Source of the DNA: Actinomycetota bacterium
Lineage (GTDB): Bacteria; Actinomycetota; Coriobacteriia; Anaerosomatales; UBA912
NCBI GenBank assembly: GCA_018334075.1
Contig: JAGXSC010000053.1
Span: 19,781-83,780 of the forward strand
Direction: 5' to 3'
DNA length: 64,000 nucleotides
The first letter of the stretch is position 1, and the number at the start of each line of letters is the position of its first letter. The translations under genes and the position numbers were made by a program. This document shows positions 29,221 to 37,584 of the stretch, piece after piece. The notes below the pieces were generated by a model. That model did no database searches, had not been told where the DNA came from, and saw only the letters and a program-made list of their open reading frames with translations.

Positions 29221-30161
29221 ATATAGAGTTCGCGTTAGGCTTGGTATTCATACCGATAGCCATTGTGTTCGTGGTGTACATGTCCGCCGCCATAAAGATC
29301 GTGCGGCCTTATGAAAAGGGCATCAAGGAGAGGTTCGGCCGCTACCAGAGCACGTTCGATGCTGGCCTCCACTTCATCCTGCCCTTTGTCGACAAGCTAA
29401 CCAAGGTCGACATGCGTGAAAACGTAGTCGAGGTGCCACCGCAGGAAGTCATAACCAAAGACAACGTCGTCGTAACGGTTGATGCGGTCGTATATTACGA
29501 GGCCACCGATCCCATCAAGCTCATGTATAACGTCGCGAACTTCTACATCGCCGCCACAAAGCTGGCCCAAACCAACCTGCGAAACGTGATCGGCGAGATG
29601 CAACTCGATGAATCACTTACCAGCCGAGAGAAGATTAATGCGGCTCTTCGCCAAATCCTTGACGACGCCACGGATAAATGGGGTGTTCGCGTGGTACGCG
29701 TGGAGCTGCAACGCATTGAGCCACCTGCCGATGTGACCGAAGCGATGCACCGCCAAATGAAAGCTGAGCGCACCCGAAGGGCGCTCATCCTTGAGGCGGA
29801 CGGTGACAAACAGGCCGCGATCACGCGCGCGGAGGGCTTCAAGCAATCAAAGATCCTTGAGGCCGAAGGAGAGGCTCAGTCGATTAGGGAAGTCTCAGAA
29901 GCAGAGAGATTCCAGAAGATCGCGCTGGCCGAAGGAGAGGCTCAGGCAATCCTCAGCGTCTTCAAGGCGATCCACGAGGGAGACCCCACCAACGACCTCA
30001 TCGCGGTGCGCTACTTAGAATCACTCAAGGCGATCGCCGCGGGGCCAGCAAACAAGGTGTTCCTCCCAATGGAGGTAAGCGGCATCATGGGTTCGATAGG
30101 CGGCATCGCCGAGCTGTTCAAAAACGACACGAAAGCAGCGGGAGAAGAAACGACTCCCTAG
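29217..30161 (+). CDS. SPFH/band 7 protein, stomatin/QmcA-like
   Basis: A 314-residue membrane-associated scaffold protein. One N-terminal transmembrane segment (near 5-25), then the SPFH domain with [55 protein letters not shown] and [21 protein letters not shown], and a helical Ala/Glu-rich region ([20 protein letters not shown]) expected to form the oligomer's coiled-coil wall. Residues from about 270 onward form the C-terminal cap, with [15 protein letters not shown]. Forms a two-gene operon with the preceding NfeD protein, the arrangement typical of this pair. Confidence 0.95.
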   Translation: MNIEFALGLVFIPIAIVFVVYMSAAIKIVRPYEKGIKERFGRYQSTFDAGLHFILPFVDKLTKVDMRENVVEVPPQEVITKDNVVVTVDAVVYYEATDPIKLMYNVANFYIAATKLAQTNLRNVIGEMQLDESLTSREKINAALRQILDDATDKWGVRVVRVELQRIEPPADVTEAMHRQMKAERTRRALILEADGDKQAAITRAEGFKQSKILEAEGEAQSIREVSEAERFQKIALAEGEAQAILSVFKAIHEGDPTNDLIAVRYLESLKAIAAGPANKVFLPMEVSGIMGSIGGIAELFKNDTKAAGEETTP

Positions 30162-30191
30162 CTTCAGCGTTATGCGCCCCGAAGCCGACAA

Positions 30192-30851
30192 CTACATACG
30201 AACATATACGATGCCGTCGCGAACCAAAGTCTCGAAGGTCTGGACGTCGGCTCCAGGATGGTCAGTCACACCCGTCCGGACGTCGTAGCGCCTGCCGTGC
30301 CAGGGGCACATGACGTAATAGCCGTCCATAAATCCCTCGGCGAGAGGGGCAAACGCATGACGGCAGACATTTGAGAGCGCGAAATACTCCTCGCCGACCC
30401 TTGCAACCGCAATGCTGCGCTTACCCACCTTCACGTGACGTATCTGCCCGTCCGGGAGATCGGCAACGCGAAAAACAGGTACATCGACGGGGCCTTCGGC
30501 ACGCTCGACCACACCAAGGAGCTCGGCGCCATCCTCGACATCAGAGAGAATGAACAGACCACACCAGCACTTGCGGATAGCGGCAAACTCATCCCTGAAA
30601 AACGGGATGCACGGGCAAACGATCTTCAGGTCTTCCTTCGGATTACCCGTCTGGATGCGGCATGGGCAATAGATGTCGCCATCGCGTTCCAGGATCTCAA
30701 GCTCGCTTTGCAACACCTCATCGACAAAGTCGGTCTCGGTATTGAATTTGTATCCGAGGCGCTCTGCGAAGGGGGCCATGTAGTCCTTGAGATCTTGCAC
30801 CGTTGTGTCCGGCCCGAACATGCGCCGCTTTGGTCTCGGCGACTCTGTCAT
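30192..30851 (-). CDS. Ferredoxin-thioredoxin reductase catalytic domain fused to Rieske domain
   Basis: A 219-residue two-domain protein. Residues ~17-115 match the FTR catalytic (beta) chain: paired cysteines at 62/64 (CPC), 79/81 (CPC) and 95/97 (CWC) supply the 4Fe-4S cluster and the redox-active disulfide. Residues ~124-219 are a Rieske ferredoxin-like domain with CRH at 163-165 and CPWH at 182-185, the 2Fe-2S ligand set. FTR normally passes ferredoxin electrons to a thioredoxin-type disulfide; here the Rieske domain could act as a built-in electron relay. The gene overlaps an upstream glutaredoxin gene by 4 bases, its probable substrate. FTR-Rieske fusions are unusual to my knowledge. 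Confidence 0.9.
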   Translation of the reverse strand: MTESPRPKRRMFGPDTTVQDLKDYMAPFAERLGYKFNTETDFVDEVLQSELEILERDGDIYCPCRIQTGNPKEDLKIVCPCIPFFRDEFAAIRKCWCGLFILSDVEDGAELLGVVERAEGPVDVPVFRVADLPDGQIRHVKVGKRSIAVARVGEEYFALSNVCRHAFAPLAEGFMDGYYVMCPWHGRRYDVRTGVTDHPGADVQTFETLVRDGIVYVRM

Positions 30852-31093
30852 GCTCCCAGCAACTCCTTGATTCGCTTCTTGTCAAAACCGACGATCACTT
30901 CATCGTCGATTATGACAACCGGGAATGATGTGCCTCCGGATATCCTTTTCACCTCATCGATCGCCTGCTCCTTTGCTTCGCCCTCGAGCAAATCGACCTC
31001 GGTAAGCTGGTAATCTATACCGCTTTCTTCAAGCATCTTCTTGGTCATTCGACAGTACGGGCATGTCGTCAAAGCGTATAGAGCCACTTTCAT
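30848..31093 (-). CDS. Glutaredoxin-like protein
   Basis: An 81-residue thioredoxin-fold protein with the dithiol motif CPYC at 11-14, a TSFPVVIIDD segment carrying the cis-proline, and the GFDKKRIKELL C-terminal helix. Small size and motif match NrdH/glutaredoxin-like proteins of anaerobes. It is translationally coupled (4-base overlap) to the FTR-Rieske gene, so ferredoxin-linked reduction of this glutaredoxin is a reasonable inference. It transcribes divergently from the octahaem cytochrome gene. Confidence 0.93.
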   Translation of the reverse strand: MKVALYALTTCPYCRMTKKMLEESGIDYQLTEVDLLEGEAKEQAIDEVKRISGGTSFPVVIIDDEVIVGFDKKRIKELLGA

Positions 31094-31172
31094 GAAAGCT
31101 CCTCCTTTTTGGCTTGAGGGTAAACAAGGTCATCGAGAATGCCACCATCAAAACATCCATGCACTATTCAAC

Positions 31173-31200
31173 AGGATACCCATACCTAAAATGGTATCCT
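31173..31200. promoter_or_regulatory. Inverted repeat, candidate operator
   Basis: Perfect 8-base inverted repeat AGGATACC (31173-31180) and GGTATCCT (31193-31200) with a 12-base AT-rich spacer, in the 171-base gap between the divergent glutaredoxin and octahaem cytochrome genes. The centre-to-centre distance of 20 bases, about two helical turns, suits a dimeric regulator. It does not match the FNR or NsrR consensus I know. No regulator gene is adjacent. Confidence 0.45.
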
Positions 31201-31264
31201 ATATTGAGAAAGCGGACACAACACTTGTGGGAGCCTTGGTATTCAGGGCGGAGAGGAGGTAGGC

Positions 31265-32971
31265 ATGAAGACCGCGCGCGTCATCAAATGCGCAGTCCTG
31301 CTTACTTTGTTTGGGATGATGATGATACTAAGCGGCTGCGTGGACCCGGTGTACGAGAGCTCGGAAGCGGCGGCGGGCAGGCAGGCCTGCGGGGGTGCGG
31401 AGTGCCATGACGTGAAAGTCGAGCGGATCGCCCAAGGCGCTCACTACACCTTGGGCTGCCAGGGCTGTCATGAAGGCACCGGCGAGGAGCACGCGAACGA
31501 TCCGGAAAACGTCAACGCGAACATAGATTTCAGGGTCTCTTCGTGCGCTGAATGTCATCAGGCGATAGCCGCGACCTACCTGTACGACGACAACCTCAAG
31601 GTGGGCCCATTCGGCGGATCACAGCGTGAGCCCCGGGAAGCAAAAGTAAAGACATTCCCGCGCTACAACGAAATCGTAGCCGGACATGGTTTCACCCTAG
31701 ATTATGACGAGGAGGGCGCGCACAAGTACGCTCTCGAAGACCACTACAAGACTCTGAGGGGCAAGTCCGAGGTGTGCCTGCAGTGCAAGTCGACCGAAAT
31801 CTCATGGGCCTGGATCAGGGACCGCGAACTGAAGGTCTCCGAGGATACCACCGTCACCCTGTATCACACAGAGACGCCGGTCGCCCCAGCAAGATCGCTG
31901 GTCGTGCCGGAAGGGACAACGGTGCGCTTCTCCACGGACTTCGAAACCTACGAGGTTGAGTCGAAAGCCACCCTGCCGGACGGTACTGTCTACTCCTCTC
32001 CTCCAGGGCCGAGTGACGACGCAACGGCAACCTTCAACTGGATTTGGGCGGCAGCGATGGCAGCAACTTCGGACACCATGCCCTACGGTGTAAGTTGCGC
32101 TCAGTGTCACGATCCCCACACGACGGAGCCGCAGCTGCTACGCGCCGCGCTGGTAGAGGCCGTAGAGGATGGGTCGGTCGATGGCGAGGGAGGCGTCAAC
32201 CCCTACGCCTCCGAGATTGTGACTGACGTCGCCGAGGCGTCTCTGACCGATCGCCGCGTACTCCAGTGCGCGCAGTGCCATGTCGAGTATGCGGGCGGGC
32301 GAAGCGCGGTGGACGGAGTCGTTCGCGACGTCTTCAGTTGGTCGAAGGCCGCCGATCTTCATCAGTACTATAGTGAGCAGTTCGACTACCAGCAGGATTG
32401 GCGACACGCTATCATCGGCGAGCCGCTCATAAAAAGCCAGCATCCGGAGGTGGAGCTGTACTGGAACAGCACCCACTACACCGCGGGCGTCGCGTGCATG
32501 AACTGTCACATGCCGCAAGTTCGCACCAAGGAAGGCGATGTCGTCAGGAGCCATTGGTTCACGAGTCCGTACAAATACCAAAACGAGAGGGTCTTCAACC
32601 AGTTTGCTACCCAAACCGGATTGGATACCGGCTTTGCCGACCGGCCGTGCCAAAGGTGCCATCTTGATAGAACCGCACGTGGAATAGAGATGCAACGCGA
32701 AGTCTACGACAGGCAGAAGATAGTACAGAATCTGGTAGCGGATTCCGCAGCCAGGCTTGGTGAAGTCCGAAAGGCCGGCGACAGGGCGGATGCGGCCAAG
32801 GCTGAGCAAGCACTGGAAGCTCACCGCAAGGCTCATGTATTGTGGGAGAATCTCATAATCAGCGAAAATTCGATGGGATTCCACAACTACGAGGAAGTGA
32901 TGAGCTCGATGGATACGGCCGAACAATACGCGCGTGAGGCGATCTCACTGGCGAACGAAGCGCTTCCATAG
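31265..32971 (+). CDS. Octahaem cytochrome c nitrite reductase-like lipoprotein
   Basis: A 568-residue extracytoplasmic multihaem cytochrome. The lipobox LSGC (Cys25) follows a signal helix, so it is membrane-tethered. Haem sites: a CX4CH at 42-48 (non-canonical), CQGCH 65, CAECH 94, CLQCK 171, CAQCH 278, CAQCH 335, CMNCH 411 and CQRCH 462. A lysine-ligated fourth haem, then CHVEY and STHYTAGVACMNCHMP (candidate catalytic His404), match the octahaem nitrite reductase (ONR) relatives of NrfA: a three-haem N-terminal part plus a five-haem catalytic core. Likely six-electron reduction of nitrite or hydroxylamine to ammonia. No NrfH quinol dehydrogenase gene is next to it, so its electron donor is unknown. 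GGAGGT precedes the ATG. Confidence 0.88.
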   Translation: MKTARVIKCAVLLTLFGMMMILSGCVDPVYESSEAAAGRQACGGAECHDVKVERIAQGAHYTLGCQGCHEGTGEEHANDPENVNANIDFRVSSCAECHQAIAATYLYDDNLKVGPFGGSQREPREAKVKTFPRYNEIVAGHGFTLDYDEEGAHKYALEDHYKTLRGKSEVCLQCKSTEISWAWIRDRELKVSEDTTVTLYHTETPVAPARSLVVPEGTTVRFSTDFETYEVESKATLPDGTVYSSPPGPSDDATATFNWIWAAAMAATSDTMPYGVSCAQCHDPHTTEPQLLRAALVEAVEDGSVDGEGGVNPYASEIVTDVAEASLTDRRVLQCAQCHVEYAGGRSAVDGVVRDVFSWSKAADLHQYYSEQFDYQQDWRHAIIGEPLIKSQHPEVELYWNSTHYTAGVACMNCHMPQVRTKEGDVVRSHWFTSPYKYQNERVFNQFATQTGLDTGFADRPCQRCHLDRTARGIEMQREVYDRQKIVQNLVADSAARLGEVRKAGDRADAAKAEQALEAHRKAHVLWENLIISENSMGFHNYEEVMSSMDTAEQYAREAISLANEALP

Positions 32972-33757
32972 GTGCCAATGAGAACAGCCTTCCTAGGCTC
33001 AGGATCTTCGGGCAACGCGACAGCTGTTGAAAGCGAAGGACAGGTAATACTGGTCGACGCAGGGTTCTCCGCTCGTGAGACCCTGCGTCGCCTTGGCTTG
33101 GCTGGTATGCGCCCAGAAGATGTCCGCGCAGTTCTTGTCACCCACGAGCACACCGACCACATCGGCGGAGTTCAGATCCTGGCCAAGCGGCTAGGGATCC
33201 CGGTTTACGCAACCGCTGGGACCGGCGAAACGGCAGGCATGCACGAGTGGGACGTCGATTTTCGGCGAGTCGACACGAGTGAGAGCTTCGCTGTAGGGTC
33301 TCTCACGATCCAAGCTTTCGCGCTTTCGCACGATGCGGCCGAGCCTGTGGGCTACCGCATAGAAAGCTGTAGCGGAGAGTCTTTGGGGCTTGTAACCGAT
33401 ACCGGTGTCATGCCCTCCTCGGCGATAGAGGTCCTAAGTGGGTGCACGATACTGGCCATCGAATGCAACCACGACGAGAAGATGCTGCAAACCGGCCCGT
33501 ATCCATGGTTCCTGAAAAGGCGCATTGCCTCGGATCAAGGCCACCTCTCCAACATCGCGGCGTTTCAAGTGATTGAGCGCCTCGCCAGCGATCGGCTCGA
33601 AGCAGTTGTGGCACTTCATCTGTCGCGCCAAAACAACCATGCGGGAATTGTTCGCGACGGCCTTGAGACGCAGTTGCGACAGCTCGGCCTAGCGTGCCAA
33701 ACAAAGATCATCGCGCAGGATGCAGGTTGCGTCGTGCCCCTCGGGGAGTGTGCATGA
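32972..33757 (+). CDS. Metallo-beta-lactamase fold hydrolase, WalJ/YycJ-like
   Basis: A 261-residue hydrolase opening with FLGSGSSGNATAVE and bearing the metal motif VTHEHTDHIGG near 52-62, further ligands ALSHDAAEPVGY and ECNHDEKML, and GHLSNIAAF. These are typical of the YycJ/WalJ group of MBL-fold nucleases or phosphoesterases linked to cell-wall homeostasis and DNA repair. It abuts the cytochrome gene with no spacer and overlaps DUF1284 by 4 bases, so all three may be co-transcribed. Molecular substrate unknown. Confidence 0.9.
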   Translation: MPMRTAFLGSGSSGNATAVESEGQVILVDAGFSARETLRRLGLAGMRPEDVRAVLVTHEHTDHIGGVQILAKRLGIPVYATAGTGETAGMHEWDVDFRRVDTSESFAVGSLTIQAFALSHDAAEPVGYRIESCSGESLGLVTDTGVMPSSAIEVLSGCTILAIECNHDEKMLQTGPYPWFLKRRIASDQGHLSNIAAFQVIERLASDRLEAVVALHLSRQNNHAGIVRDGLETQLRQLGLACQTKIIAQDAGCVVPLGECA

Positions 33758-34188
33758 GCGTCCCTGCGCTTCGCGGCCACCACCTAATCTGCCTGCATTT
33801 TTTCGCCGGCGAAGGTTACTCGGCCGGATTCATCGCCAACCTGCAAAGCGTTCTGGAGCGTCTGCGCCATACCCCCTTGCGCCTTGTGGAAGGCCCCGAC
33901 GACGTATGCGCCGCTTGCCCCTCCCTTCGAGACGGCGCCTGTGTTTCGGAGTCTGGCGGAGAAGAGCACATCAGGAGCCTGGACTCACTTGCGAACGAGC
34001 TTCTTGGCGTAGAGCCTGGAGGGCTACTTGATTTTGCGCAAATCAGGACTCGGCTGCCGGCGATACTCGATCGATGGCAAGCGTCAGCGTGCAGTACATG
34101 CGAGTTCCAGACCCTCTGCGCCGCGCTAATCGACAATCTGCTCCACGGCGGCAAGGACGTCGGTAAAGGCGGCACTTTTTGCCCCTGA
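33754..34188 (+). CDS. DUF1284 protein
   Basis: A 144-residue protein of the DUF1284 family, recognisable by the opening LRGHHLICLHFFAGEGYSAGF, then VCAACPSLRDGAC and a C-terminal ACSTCEFQTLCAAL. The conserved cysteines suggest metal or Fe-S binding, but no function is established. Its ATG overlaps the previous stop as ATGA. Its last 21 codons lie antisense to the 3' end of the BtuD-like gene, a 63-base convergent overlap in which both frames look genuine. Confidence 0.88.
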   Translation: MSVPALRGHHLICLHFFAGEGYSAGFIANLQSVLERLRHTPLRLVEGPDDVCAACPSLRDGACVSESGGEEHIRSLDSLANELLGVEPGGLLDFAQIRTRLPAILDRWQASACSTCEFQTLCAALIDNLLHGGKDVGKGGTFCP

Positions 34189-35394
34189 TCGCATCGCCGC
34201 GCTCGCCAATGCGATTGCGGCACCGTCGCAGTAGTCCCGGGAGGAGTCGAATCCGTTCACGAAGACAATCGGCGCCTTTGCCTCGATCGCCGCGCGAAGA
34301 TTGCCGAGATTCCCTATCCCAAAAGGAACTTCGGCGATAAGGACTACATCGCTTTGCGCCGCCATATCACGCGCTTTTGCCTCCACATCCGAAGTAACCT
34401 CGCCGAAAGGCTCGAGCAGCACATGCTCGATGCCTAGCGCTTCTGCGACCGCCTGATCGAAGTCGCCCTGATTCAGGGGCGCCGCGACCACCTCGTACCC
34501 CGCCAACACCAGTTGCCGCATGAGTGGTGCGGCGGCGCCTGAACCGCCGACCACAAATATGCGATGACCTCGCGACTTCAGGCCGTTCATCTCTCTTGTC
34601 ACGGGCACCACAGTGACCGACCCCATCAGGGCATCGGGCACAATTACCGCGCGAACGCCGAAGACTTCCCTCACCAAGGCGGCCGTCAGCACTTCGGAAG
34701 GCGCGCCTGTGGTGTGAAGGCCACCATCATGGACCACGGCCAACCTGTCGCAATAGCGCGCAGCCAGATCGAGATCGTGGAAGATGGCCAGCACCGCCAT
34801 ACCGCCGTCCGCAAGCCCGCGAACCAGATCGAGAACCTGAAGCGCGTGATTGAGGTCGAGCTGGCTGACCGGCTCGTCGAGCAGCAAAACCGATGGCTCC
34901 TGCGCCAACGCCTGAGCGAGCGTCAAGCGCTGGATGTCTCCTCCGGAAAGCGTGTCGACTCGCTCCTTCGCCAGGCGCCTGGTATCCGTCCTGTCCATCA
35001 CGCTGGATACGATGGCCTCATCGTGCTCGGAAAGTCGCTGCACCAAGCCGAGGTTCGGATGACGGCCCATCGCGACGAACTCCTCGGCGGTAAAAGAGAG
35101 GTTCGTGACGGGTAGTTGCGGCAGAACGCCGACGATTCGTGCCCGGTCGCGATAGGACATCTCCGGGATCGGTTTGCCGAGAATTCGCACATCTCCGGTG
35201 AGGACATCGGATTCGCCGAAGATCGCTCGAAGCAGCGTGGACTTGCCGGCGCCGTTGGGGCCGATCACTCCGACCAGTTCGCCGCCGTCGACTTCAAGGG
35301 TGACGCCATTGAGCACGACGCGTCGGCCATAGCCGAGGGAAACGTCGGCAAAAGTGATTGCGGCTTGATGCGCGGTTTGTTGCTGCGCTTCCAT
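34126..35394 (-). CDS. btuD: Cobalamin/iron-chelate ABC ATPase with C-terminal extra domain
   Basis: A 422-residue ATPase. The first ~260 residues form the BtuD/FhuC-type domain: Walker A GPNGAGKSTLLRA near 42-54, LSGGDIQRLTLAQAL signature, Walker B VLLLDEPVSQLDL and an FHDLDLAARYCDRL H-loop. Residues ~270-422 form a second, Rossmann-like domain starting RIFVVGGSGAAAPLMRQLVLAGYEVVAAP and including DVVLIAEVPFGIGNLGNL. Such C-terminal additions occur on some metal-chelate ATPases; their role is not settled. Adjacent to the permease without a gap, and downstream of a cobalamin riboswitch, so corrinoid uptake is likely. Confidence 0.9.
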   Translation of the reverse strand: MEAQQQTAHQAAITFADVSLGYGRRVVLNGVTLEVDGGELVGVIGPNGAGKSTLLRAIFGESDVLTGDVRILGKPIPEMSYRDRARIVGVLPQLPVTNLSFTAEEFVAMGRHPNLGLVQRLSEHDEAIVSSVMDRTDTRRLAKERVDTLSGGDIQRLTLAQALAQEPSVLLLDEPVSQLDLNHALQVLDLVRGLADGGMAVLAIFHDLDLAARYCDRLAVVHDGGLHTTGAPSEVLTAALVREVFGVRAVIVPDALMGSVTVVPVTREMNGLKSRGHRIFVVGGSGAAAPLMRQLVLAGYEVVAAPLNQGDFDQAVAEALGIEHVLLEPFGEVTSDVEAKARDMAAQSDVVLIAEVPFGIGNLGNLRAAIEAKAPIVFVNGFDSSRDYCDGAAIALASAAMRSGAKSAAFTDVLAAVEQIVD

Positions 35395-36459
35395 CTAAAG
35401 TCGCCTTCCTTTGACCAGCAGCCAGAGAAAGAACGGCCCGCCCGCAAGCGCCGTGACAATACCGACCGGAATCTCCACCGGTGCCAGCACGATGCGCGCC
35501 AGCAGGTCCGCGACCACCATGACAATCGCTCCCGCCAGCACAGAGGCCGGAACCAACAGGCGATGATCGGGGCCGAGCACGAGCCGCACCGCGTGGGGCG
35601 TCATCAGGCCGACGAATCCGATCAGCCCCGAGACCGCTACCGCACCCGCCGTGAGAAACGACGCCGAGGCAAGGACGAGACGCTTGAAACGCTCAACATC
35701 CACGCCGAGATGCGCCGCCCGCTCATCACCGAGCAGCATGACATTGAGGGCACGAGAGTGTGTCATCGGCAGAAGCAGGCCGAAGCCAAGCATAAGTGCC
35801 AGCATGCCCACATACTCCCACGACGCGCCAGCCAGTCCCCCCATCATCCAAAATACGAGTGTCGCCATGGATTCACGGGAAAACACCATGATAAACGAGG
35901 TCAGAGCGGCCAGAGTAAACGAAATAGCGACCCCGGCCAGCAGCAGTGAGGTGACCTCCAGGCGGCCTCGCAAGGACGCCAGCCGCACGACCAGCATGAT
36001 AGTGAGGATAGCGCCCGTGAAAGCCCCGGTGGGAACGCCCAGGTACCGAAGGCCGGTTTCCCCCGCGGTGAGCGTGATCACAATCATGGCGCCCAGTCCG
36101 GCCCCGCTTGAGACGCCGAGAATATACGGATCCGCCAGCGGATTGCGGAAAAGCGCCTGGTACATGACGCCCGCCGTAGCGAGACTCGCCCCGACCAGCA
36201 TAGCCAGCAGCGTGCGAGGTAGCCTGATGTCGATGATCACATTATCTGAAATCGGTCCCTCGGCTCCTGAAAGCGCCCGCGCAATCGCGGCGATCACATC
36301 ACCGGCGGGGATGCTGACCGCCCCCAGTCCGACTCCGGCCAGTAGCGCGCCGAGCAACGTGACCGCCAGAGTAGCCAGCACAACAGGAGCGCGCGCTCGC
36401 CTCGAGGCGGGTCGGCTCTCTGTCTCAGATGTATTTCTGGCGGTCACTGTTACGCGCAA
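35395..36459 (-). CDS. btuC: FecCD-family permease, corrinoid uptake (BtuC-like)
   Basis: A 354-residue permease with about ten transmembrane helices. It contains IIDIRLPRTLLAMLVGASLATAGVMYQALFRNPLADPYILGVSSGAGLGA, the FecCD hallmark ahead of the ATPase contact, and GLIGFVGLMTPHAVRLVLGPDHR near the C-terminus. The first 30 residues are basic and cytosolic. Situated between the binding protein and ATPase genes of a riboswitch-controlled operon, it should form the corrinoid channel. Confidence 0.93.
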   Translation of the reverse strand: MRVTVTARNTSETESRPASRRARAPVVLATLAVTLLGALLAGVGLGAVSIPAGDVIAAIARALSGAEGPISDNVIIDIRLPRTLLAMLVGASLATAGVMYQALFRNPLADPYILGVSSGAGLGAMIVITLTAGETGLRYLGVPTGAFTGAILTIMLVVRLASLRGRLEVTSLLLAGVAISFTLAALTSFIMVFSRESMATLVFWMMGGLAGASWEYVGMLALMLGFGLLLPMTHSRALNVMLLGDERAAHLGVDVERFKRLVLASASFLTAGAVAVSGLIGFVGLMTPHAVRLVLGPDHRLLVPASVLAGAIVMVVADLLARIVLAPVEIPVGIVTALAGGPFFLWLLVKGRRL

Positions 36460-36481
36460 TCAGCTTCAGACTCGAACACTA

Positions 36482-37438
36482 CTAAAACGCCGTCGGGTGA
36501 AGGCTTTCGGCGATCTGCCTTACTCCCTGAACGACCCTGGGCCCTGGGCGCGATACGAGATTGTCCTCGAGTACGTAAACGCGATCATTCTTTACCGCCG
36601 AAAGACCGGCGAAACCCTGGCGCTGCTCGAGATCCGCAGGATCGCTCATCGAGCCTTTCGTCGCCAGGTATGCGACCGGATCATCAGTCACGAGTTGCTC
36701 GATCGAGTAACCTACGTAACCTTCCTGTGTCACTACATTCTCTCCGCCGGCGGCATTGATCAGGTCGTTTATCAGAGTCCCGGTGCCAGCCGTAAAGAGC
36801 GGATTTTGCGCGACTTCAATAAAGACCCTGACTCGCTCCCTGTCGGCCACCGCAGCGGAAATCTCATCAAGCTCGGCCTGCATGCCAGCGATAACCTCTT
36901 CCGCAGTATCCGGTGTGGCTGTAGCTTGCCCAACGATGCGAATCGCGGTAAGAAGATCCTCGAGCGATTTAGGATCAATTGCAAGCACCGCTGCACCTGT
37001 GCCTTCAAGCTGCTCGACAACATCCTCCTGAACGCCGGTTGTCATAAGAATCAAGTCAGGATTGGCGGCGGTGATGGCCTCTATATTCGGCTGTATGAAG
37101 TCACCGATCTTGTCAATCTCGCCAACCTGAGCAGGATAATCGCAAAATGTGGTCACGCCAATGAGCCGGTCGATAAGCCCCAGCGCATACACGATTTCGG
37201 TGTTGGAGGGAGCCAGGGACACTATCCGGCGAGGCTCGCTCTCGATCACGACCTCTCTTCCCGCATCGTCTTCCAGGGTTATCGGAAACGTGACGCCGGC
37301 CTCAGCCGGAGCGTCTGGCTGCTGTGTCGCCGAATCTGCGCCTCTGGCTCCGCAGCCGGTCAGCGCGACCAGTAAAACGATCGACAGAGCAATGGCCGCC
37401 AGAAGGCGTGCCGTACCGCGTTTGGTGCCGTACAACAT
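36482..37438 (-). CDS. btuF: Corrinoid-binding lipoprotein (BtuF-like)
   Basis: A 318-residue receptor from the ATG at 37438 with AAAGGAG upstream. It has a lipoprotein signal (ARLLAAIALSIVLLVALTGC), then a type-III (helical-hinge) binding fold with RRIVSLAPSNTEIVYALGL, TTFCDYPAQV and the central DLILMTTGVQ. The BtuF-type SLAPSNTE motif together with the cobalamin riboswitch in its leader points to vitamin B12 or other corrinoids rather than iron chelates. First gene of btuFCD. Confidence 0.93.
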   Translation of the reverse strand: MLYGTKRGTARLLAAIALSIVLLVALTGCGARGADSATQQPDAPAEAGVTFPITLEDDAGREVVIESEPRRIVSLAPSNTEIVYALGLIDRLIGVTTFCDYPAQVGEIDKIGDFIQPNIEAITAANPDLILMTTGVQEDVVEQLEGTGAAVLAIDPKSLEDLLTAIRIVGQATATPDTAEEVIAGMQAELDEISAAVADRERVRVFIEVAQNPLFTAGTGTLINDLINAAGGENVVTQEGYVGYSIEQLVTDDPVAYLATKGSMSDPADLEQRQGFAGLSAVKNDRVYVLEDNLVSRPGPRVVQGVRQIAESLHPTAF

Positions 37439-37472
37439 GAAACACTCCTTTCTTTCATGCGACTTCAAGCAC

Positions 37473-37500
37473 AAAGACCCGCCTGAAAAGGCGGGTCTTC
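37473..37500 (-). terminator. Rho-independent terminator of the cobalamin riboswitch
   Basis: A perfect 11-base stem, AAGACCCGCCT with AGGCGGGTCTT, and a 4-base loop, between the riboswitch and btuF. On the minus strand the stem ends in TCTTTG, a modest U-rich tail. Placement about 85 bases after the B12 box is that of an expression-platform terminator, which would stop btuFCD transcription when corrinoid is bound. Confidence 0.8.
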
Positions 37501-37584
37501 GAGAAAAGTCCTGGTCTGGCGGCTGGTGTCCGTTACAGACACAGCACCGCGATCAAGCCTCATAACCTCGAAGGCCGCATCGCA

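Noticed and set aside
35651..37375. 574-residue open frame on the plus strand
   Set aside because: It lies antisense to btuC and btuF, is rich in Arg/Ser as expected for a shadow frame in high-GC DNA, and has no recognisable domain.
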